From contig SVPJ01000004.1 of assembly GCA_015065885.1 (NCBI GenBank), positions 1 through 64,000 of the forward strand: a DNA stretch of 64,000 bases, given 5' to 3'. Under the pieces are notes generated by a model. The model was not told the origin of the DNA and did not search any database. It saw only the letters and a list, made by a program, of their open reading frames with translations. Source of the stretch: Oscillospiraceae bacterium. GTDB lineage: Bacteria > Bacillota > Clostridia > Oscillospirales > Acutalibacteraceae. How positions within the stretch are numbered: the stretch's first letter is position 1; each line of letters opens with the position of its first letter. This document shows positions 59,537 through 64,000 of this stretch, piece after piece. The position numbers and the translations under genes are program-made.

Positions 59537-59911
59537 ATGGAGTGGAAACTGGACAAATCGAAACCCCTGTGCCCGCAGATCGGTGAACAGTTGTGTTTGC
59601 GCATTGCCACGGGAGAATTCCGTGCCGGCGAGCGGTTGCTCTCGGTGCGGGACGTGGCACTGGCGGCGGGGGTAAACCCCAACACGGTGCAACGGTCGTT
59701 CGAGTCGCTGGAGCAGGAGGGTATCCTGTATTCCGTGCGCGGCTCGGGGTGGTACGTAGCGGAGGATATCTCCCGTGCTCGTGCCGCACTGGAGCGTACG
59801 CGGGAGGAAAAAACGGCGGCGTACGTGGACGAGATGACGGCACTGGGAATGGGTCTCGATGAGGTCAAGAATTTTGTGGCGGCGTGGTCGCCGAAGGAGG
59901 ATGCGGTATGA
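59537..59911 (+). CDS. GntR-family regulator, YtrA subfamily
   Basis: A 124-aa repressor: a winged helix-turn-helix (residues about 12-75, with GERLLSVRDVALAAGVNPNTV and YSVRGSGWYVA) and a short C-terminal helix without a ligand domain, which defines the YtrA group. It precedes an ABC transporter, as in ytr loci that respond to cell-envelope stress in Bacillus. Start ATG 59537 with GGAGGTGA; overlaps the ABC gene by 4 bp. Confidence 0.92.
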   Translation: MEWKLDKSKPLCPQIGEQLCLRIATGEFRAGERLLSVRDVALAAGVNPNTVQRSFESLEQEGILYSVRGSGWYVAEDISRARAALERTREEKTAAYVDEMTALGMGLDEVKNFVAAWSPKEDAV

Positions 59912-60606
59912 GTGTGTTGTTGGAGTGTGTCGGCCTTACGAAAAAGTACGGTGCGGCCGTGGCGCTGGATAACGTGAGTTTCACGTTGGAAAGCGGCAAG
60001 ATCGTGGGATTGCTCGGCCCGAACGGGAGCGGCAAGACCACCTTTATCAAGATCGTAAACGGACTGTTGACCCCCACGGCGGGGCACGTTACCATCGGCG
60101 GATACGAGCCGGGTGTGGAAACGAAAAAACTGGTGGCGTATCTGCCCGATAACAGTTATCTCAATTCGTGGATGACCGTGCGCCAGATCGTGGCGCTGTT
60201 TGAGGACTTTTACGCCGATTTCCGCCCCCAACTGGCGTTCGAGATGCTGGAACATCTGGGCATCAAACCCGACCATCGCTTGAAGACGCTGTCGAAGGGC
60301 AATAAGGAAAAGGTCTGCTTGATTCTGGTGATGAGCCGTAACGCGAAACTCTACGTGCTGGATGAGCCGATCGCGGGTGTGGACCCTGCGGCACGGGATT
60401 ACGTCATCTCCACCATCATCAACAACTACAACCCCGACGCTACGGTGCTGATCTCCACCCACTTGATCGCGGACGTGGAACAGGTGCTGGACGACGTGCT
60501 GTTCCTGCAAAACGGGCATCTGCTGTTACACCGTTCGGTGGACAGCATTCGGGAAGAAGAGGGCAAGAGTGTGGACGGTCTGTTCCGGGAGGTGTTCAAA
60601 TGGTAA
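59908..60606 (+). CDS. ABC transporter ATP-binding protein
   Basis: A 232-aa ATPase. Walker A GPNGSGKT (about 36), signature LSKGNKEKV (a shortened LSGGQ-like form) and Walker B LYVLDEPIAGVD are present. Pairs with the 60600 permease to make an exporter-type transporter of the Ytr/bacitracin-like group. It overlaps the permease by 7 bp. The substrate is unknown. Confidence 0.92.
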   Translation: MSVLLECVGLTKKYGAAVALDNVSFTLESGKIVGLLGPNGSGKTTFIKIVNGLLTPTAGHVTIGGYEPGVETKKLVAYLPDNSYLNSWMTVRQIVALFEDFYADFRPQLAFEMLEHLGIKPDHRLKTLSKGNKEKVCLILVMSRNAKLYVLDEPIAGVDPAARDYVISTIINNYNPDATVLISTHLIADVEQVLDDVLFLQNGHLLLHRSVDSIREEEGKSVDGLFREVFKW

Positions 60607-61400
60607 AGAAGTTATATAAGCACGAGATAGAAGCGTATCTTCGCGTGTGGATACCGATGCAGCTCGTGTTGCTCGGCATTGCGTTGCTGGCACGGGGCAT
60701 TCAGCTGTTTGAATCGGATACGATTGCGTATAACATCATCAATGGGTCTTCGGTCGTTGCCTTTGTTTTGACGACGGTCGTTTCGATCGGTCTGACGGGT
60801 GTGTTTGCCATCGTGCGGTTTTATAAGAATCTGTTCACGGGTGAGGGGTATCTCTCCTTTACGTTACCCGTGACGCCCACGCAGCATATTTTGACCAAGT
60901 TGTTCACGGCGCTGGCGTTTGAGGTGGCTACCGTGGCGGTGGTGCTGCTGGCGGTGAGTGTGGTCACGGCGGGTGACGTGTTCACGGAAGTGTTGAAGGC
61001 GATCAGTTTTCTCTGGGGGATCGCCCACCGTGAGTTGAAAACCCATTTGACTTTCTACGTGATCGAGTTCGCCGTATTTATACTTATTTCGGTGATGACC
61101 AACACGTTGCTGTACTACGGCTGCATTGCGGTCGGTCAGTTGTTCAAGAAAAATCGCGTGCTGGCGGCGGTCGGTGTGTATTTCGGATACTACGCCGTGA
61201 CGCAGGTGTTCGGCACGATCCTGGCGGTCATCGGTACCGTGACCTCGCTGTTCAGCGACATTGAGAATTTCTTTCTCATCCACGGCAAAGAGGCGGTGCA
61301 CTGGGTGCTTTGCGGCTTTACCGTATGGTACGCACTGTTGGGTGTGGCGTATGCGTTCCTCGTGCGCTACATTCTGACACACAAGCTCAATTTGGAATAA
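60600..61400 (+). CDS. ABC transporter permease
   Basis: A 266-aa membrane protein with about six hydrophobic segments (for example MQLVLLGIALLARGI, FVLTTVVSIGLTGVFAIV and YFGYYAVTQVFGTILAVIG). The FTGEGYLSFTLPVTPTQHI loop matches bacterial permeases of the ABC2-type bundle found with YtrA regulators. Co-transcribed with the ATPase and the lipoprotein after it. Confidence 0.85.
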   Translation: MVKKLYKHEIEAYLRVWIPMQLVLLGIALLARGIQLFESDTIAYNIINGSSVVAFVLTTVVSIGLTGVFAIVRFYKNLFTGEGYLSFTLPVTPTQHILTKLFTALAFEVATVAVVLLAVSVVTAGDVFTEVLKAISFLWGIAHRELKTHLTFYVIEFAVFILISVMTNTLLYYGCIAVGQLFKKNRVLAAVGVYFGYYAVTQVFGTILAVIGTVTSLFSDIENFFLIHGKEAVHWVLCGFTVWYALLGVAYAFLVRYILTHKLNLE

Positions 61401-61412
61401 GGAGGGGTCGTA

Positions 61413-62165
61413 ATGAAACTGCGAGTAAAACGTTTGCTGTGTTTGGCCGTCGCCGTAATGCTTTGTTTTTCGCTGGCAGGGTGTAAGGAACTGGATGATG
61501 CCCGCGCACACCACGCCATTATGCAGGAGGACGGCACGATCCTTCTGAACGGTGAAAAATACGTGCCCCTGCCGTATTCGGAGAATTTCAACCCGCCGAT
61601 GGATTGGTCGCAAACCGTTACCGTGACCGAGCCCGGCGTGCCGGTGTTGCTCAAGGAGTTCTTCACGCTGTTCTATTTTAATACCAGCGAGGAAGGGCTT
61701 TTGAAGGACGCGCACATCATTGGTGACAGCGGTACCTATTACTGCCCGGAAAAGGACGCCGGCGAACTCATTGCCCGTATTGAAGCGGGGGCACAGATGG
61801 ACAGTGTGCGCTATATGTATCTACATTACGATATGCAGAAGGATGAGTGGTCGGAAAGAACGTACTATCTTACCGAAGAACAGATCAACACCGTAAAGCG
61901 GGTGGTGGCAAGCGCCGAACCGCTGACGGTAGAATATCCCGACGGTGAGTATCTCGTCTTGCTGGAATGGTGCAGTAAGGACGGTCTGTTTTCGCGCGAG
62001 TTTGGTGAGTTGTACCGTTACAACGGTCGGTACGCCGTTGTCATTTACGACGAGGAGAGCGGCGACTACGTGTTGTATGAAGCGTCGGCAGAATATAACG
62101 CCCTTTTCGACGGTATCATCGCCCCGTACGAAGAAAGCGAAAAGATGTTCTACGATGTCTGGTAA
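61413..62165 (+). CDS. Lipoprotein of unknown function, in the ABC operon
   Basis: A 250-aa predicted lipoprotein with signal VKRLLCLAVAVMLCFSLAGC and lipobox LAGC. The mature domain repeats YVPLPYSENFNPPMDWS-type and TYYLTEEQINTVKRVV motifs; it has no known fold that I can name. GGAGGGG precedes ATG 61413. By position it may be a surface partner of the ABC transporter. Confidence 0.78.
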   Translation: MKLRVKRLLCLAVAVMLCFSLAGCKELDDARAHHAIMQEDGTILLNGEKYVPLPYSENFNPPMDWSQTVTVTEPGVPVLLKEFFTLFYFNTSEEGLLKDAHIIGDSGTYYCPEKDAGELIARIEAGAQMDSVRYMYLHYDMQKDEWSERTYYLTEEQINTVKRVVASAEPLTVEYPDGEYLVLLEWCSKDGLFSREFGELYRYNGRYAVVIYDEESGDYVLYEASAEYNALFDGIIAPYEESEKMFYDVW

Positions 62166-62177
62166 ATAAAAAATAGG

Positions 62178-62215
62178 AATCCCCCGTAAAAGGCCATGGC
62201 CTTTTACGGGGGATT
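62178..62215. terminator. Bidirectional terminator
   Basis: A perfect 38-bp palindrome centred on GGCCATGGCC, with arms starting AATCCCCCGT. On the minus strand it is followed by CCTATTTTTT, so it stops murC transcripts; on the plus strand it can end the ABC operon. Confidence 0.85.
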
Positions 62216-62226
62216 GCTGTTGTGCT

Positions 62227-63600
62227 TCATTCCTGCAACGTCTTCAAATACTGTTGGGCGCATTTGTAGACGTTACCGCCGCCCATCGTGAGCACGAGGT
62301 CGCCGTCGGCGGCGTTCTCTTTTAAATAGGCGATCACGTCCTCGAACGTGGGGAGATACCGCCCGTTTTGCATCAATGCCGTGATGTCGGCAGAGGATAC
62401 GTCCCCCGCATCCTTTTCACGCGAGCCCAAAATATCGCACACCAACGCTTCGTCCGCGAGGGAGAGTGCTTCGGCAAACTCGTTCAGCAACCGCTTGGTG
62501 CGGGAATAGGTGAACGGTTGAAACACCGCCCACACGCGGCGATAGGGCAGTGCCTTTGCGGCGGTGAGGGTCGTGGTGATCTCGGTCGGGTGATGGGCGT
62601 AATCGTCCGCCACCGTGATGCCGGCCGCTTTGCCCAAAAACTCAAACCGTCGGCCCGCCCCGCCGAAGGTGGCAAGCCCCACGGCGATCTGTTCGGCCGT
62701 TGCACCGCAGAGGAACGCGGCCGCGGCCGCCGCCATCGAGTTATGCACGTTGTGTGCGCCCGGCACGCCAAGGCGGATATGCGTGAAAAATTCCCCTTTG
62801 TGATATAAGTCGTATTCGCCGAACGCACCGTCGTGGGTCCCGACGTTTTGGGCACTCCAGTCACACGTGATATCCCGCCCGTAGGTGATAAGTTTTTCGG
62901 GCGGGATATCCGCTACCGCCCGCAGGGTCGGGGCGTCGTCTGCGTTGGCAACGACGCACTGTTCAGCGCCCTCGGCAAACTTCTTAAACGAAGCGACCAC
63001 GCCGTCGAGATCCCCGAAATAATCGAGATGGTCGGCATCCACGTTCAAAATGACCGCCACCGAGGTCTTCATGTTCAGGTAATGGTCGAGGAATTCGCAC
63101 GCCTCGCTCACCATCCACTCGCTCTTGCCCGCGCGGCCGTTCGCGTTGATCAGCGGCAAACGCCCGCCGATGAAGATGCTGGGGTCGAGTTCCGCTTTCA
63201 AAAGAATTTGCGACAGCATCGAGGTGGTACCCGTCTTGCCGTGGGTGCCCGCCACCGACACGGTGCGCGGATACCGCCGCGTGAGCAGTCCCAAAAACAC
63301 CGCGCGCTCCATCAGCGGGATGCCCTTCGCCGCCGCCGACGCCAGTTCGGGATGATCTGCGGGGATGGCGGCGGTGTACACCACCAGTTCCGCGTGATCG
63401 GCGTTGCCTGCCGCCAGCGGCAGGGATACGGCGATACCGAGCGATTGCATACGCTTTAAATTATCCGACGCGTAATCGTCCGAGCCGCTCACCTCGTATC
63501 CGAGTGAGAGTAAGATCTCCGCGAGCGGGCACATACCCGACCCGCCGATACCCGTGAAATGTACGCGGTGTACCGTTTCCAAAATATCGTGTTGTGACAT
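62227..63600 (-). CDS. murC: UDP-N-acetylmuramate-L-alanine ligase
   Basis: A 457-aa ATP-grasp-free Mur ligase that adds the first L-Ala to the peptidoglycan precursor. The N-domain VHFTGIGGSGMCPLAEIL, the ATP loop GTHGKTGTTSM (about 119), and HPTEITTTL plus the C-terminal LTMGGGNVYK are characteristic. It is the only minus-strand gene in the window, facing the ABC operon across a shared terminator. Confidence 0.96.
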   Translation of the reverse strand: MSQHDILETVHRVHFTGIGGSGMCPLAEILLSLGYEVSGSDDYASDNLKRMQSLGIAVSLPLAAGNADHAELVVYTAAIPADHPELASAAAKGIPLMERAVFLGLLTRRYPRTVSVAGTHGKTGTTSMLSQILLKAELDPSIFIGGRLPLINANGRAGKSEWMVSEACEFLDHYLNMKTSVAVILNVDADHLDYFGDLDGVVASFKKFAEGAEQCVVANADDAPTLRAVADIPPEKLITYGRDITCDWSAQNVGTHDGAFGEYDLYHKGEFFTHIRLGVPGAHNVHNSMAAAAAAFLCGATAEQIAVGLATFGGAGRRFEFLGKAAGITVADDYAHHPTEITTTLTAAKALPYRRVWAVFQPFTYSRTKRLLNEFAEALSLADEALVCDILGSREKDAGDVSSADITALMQNGRYLPTFEDVIAYLKENAADGDLVLTMGGGNVYKCAQQYLKTLQE

Positions 63601-63714
63601 ACCGGGGTCATCCTTTCCGCATTAACGAACGTATATATTGTTAGTATAAATCAAAACGGCGAAAAAGGGAACACCCAAACGTAAAATTTTTTTGTTTTTT
63701 TATGAACTTGGTGG

Positions 63715-63743
63715 TTGTATATTATCGTAAAAAATGCTATAAT
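63715..63743 (+). promoter_or_regulatory. recJ promoter
   Basis: TTGTAT (63715-63720), 17 nt, TATAAT (63738-63743). Confidence 0.75.
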
Positions 63744-63787
63744 ACATTATTAATACTCAGAATTTATCGAAAAGGAGGGCGCGACCG

Positions 63788-64000
63788 ATGGCGTTTAAAC
63801 GATGGGTATCTTCGCCGCCGGATAAAGACGGTGCGGCGGCGTTGGCCGAAGCGTGCGGTCTGCACCCGTTTTTGGCGTTGATGCTGTCTTTGCGCGGGGT
63901 AACGGATGCCGAAGAAGCGGAGGCGTTTTTGCTCGGCGGTGAACTTTCGGACGATCCGTTCGGCTTTCGGGATATGGATGCCGCGGTGGAGCGGATCCAG
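63788..64000 (+). CDS. recJ: Single-stranded-DNA exonuclease RecJ, N-terminal part
   Basis: The first 71 codons of RecJ, cut by the end of the window. The opening AFKRWVSSPPDKDGAAALAE and the following LMLSLRGVTDAEEAEAFL..., then DPFGFRDMDAAVERIQ, are the typical start of RecJ (LRGI...DPF.L.DMD.AV.RI). RecJ degrades 5' ends in recombination and mismatch repair. AAAGGAGG precedes ATG 63788. Confidence 0.85.
   Translation, partial: MAFKRWVSSPPDKDGAAALAEACGLHPFLALMLSLRGVTDAEEAEAFLLGGELSDDPFGFRDMDAAVERIQ

Overview
The window looks like the chromosome of an uncultured, spore-forming Clostridia bacterium, probably Oscillospirales-like. This is inferred from gene content and sequence style, since no 16S is present. 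Supporting signs are a GC-rich Firmicute gene set with strong Shine-Dalgarno sites, sporulation genes (BofA-like, dipicolinate synthase A/B), a T-box leader on alaS, an L19-type leader on rplS, phiLC3-type holin, SecG, RbgA and a YtrA-type GntR/ABC locus. Most promoters found are near-consensus sigma-A boxes with 17-nt spacers.

Layout. 1-8946: housekeeping genes dnaG, rpoD, an Rrf2 regulator, an ABC-F ATPase, NUDIX, a CDF metal exporter, a RimK-like ligase, GNAT and a C_GCAxxG_C_C protein. 8951-9750: a boundary zone with REP-like palindromes, a compact structured RNA with its own promoter and terminator, a small AbrB-type regulator, and a perfect consensus promoter with a LexA-like palindrome just downstream. 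9751-22070: a compact phage-derived operon with terminase, portal (frameshifted), scaffold, capsid, adaptor and podovirus-like tail genes, a collagen-like fibre, holin-type proteins and an M15 lysin carrying a dockerin. It has no integrase, repressor or replication genes. 22091-34862: a giant Rhs/YD-repeat protein starting 20 bp after the lysin, followed by an immunity candidate, an Rhs fragment, orphan lipoproteins, a second 5'-truncated Rhs with another tip and a tandemly duplicated lipoprotein cassette. 34981-62165: housekeeping and sporulation genes: secG, yaaL/bofA-like, a glycosyltransferase, a laccase-domain protein, dpaAB, alaS, hit, an exonuclease, mscL, rplS, lepB, rbgA, rnhB, yraN, a dipeptidase, thrC, tig-clpP-clpX-lon-engB, lysA, a RAYT transposase and a GntR-ABC locus. 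62227-63600: murC on the minus strand. 63788-end: the start of recJ.

The most interesting region is 9650-34940. A structure-plus-packaging-plus-lysis phage cassette sits behind a probable SOS promoter and runs without an obvious break into an Rhs polymorphic-toxin gene that has no signal peptide. The working idea is that DNA damage induces particle formation and lysis, and lysis releases (or particles carry) the Rhs effector, while the downstream array stores alternative tips and immunity genes. A second pattern supports cassette shuffling. A TTGACA-17-TATACT promoter lies inside the Rhs coding sequence, and nearly the same 32-nt segment, cut out of Rhs, serves as the promoter of the orphan lipoprotein genes.

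Two other mobile-repeat systems are visible. One is a RAYT transposase with a near-perfect inverted REP pair inside its own coding sequence, alongside REP-like palindromes elsewhere. The other is a MITE-like element with 16-bp terminal inverted repeats between clpP and clpX, whose core recurs at the left edge of the window with a hairpin that differs in sequence but not in shape.
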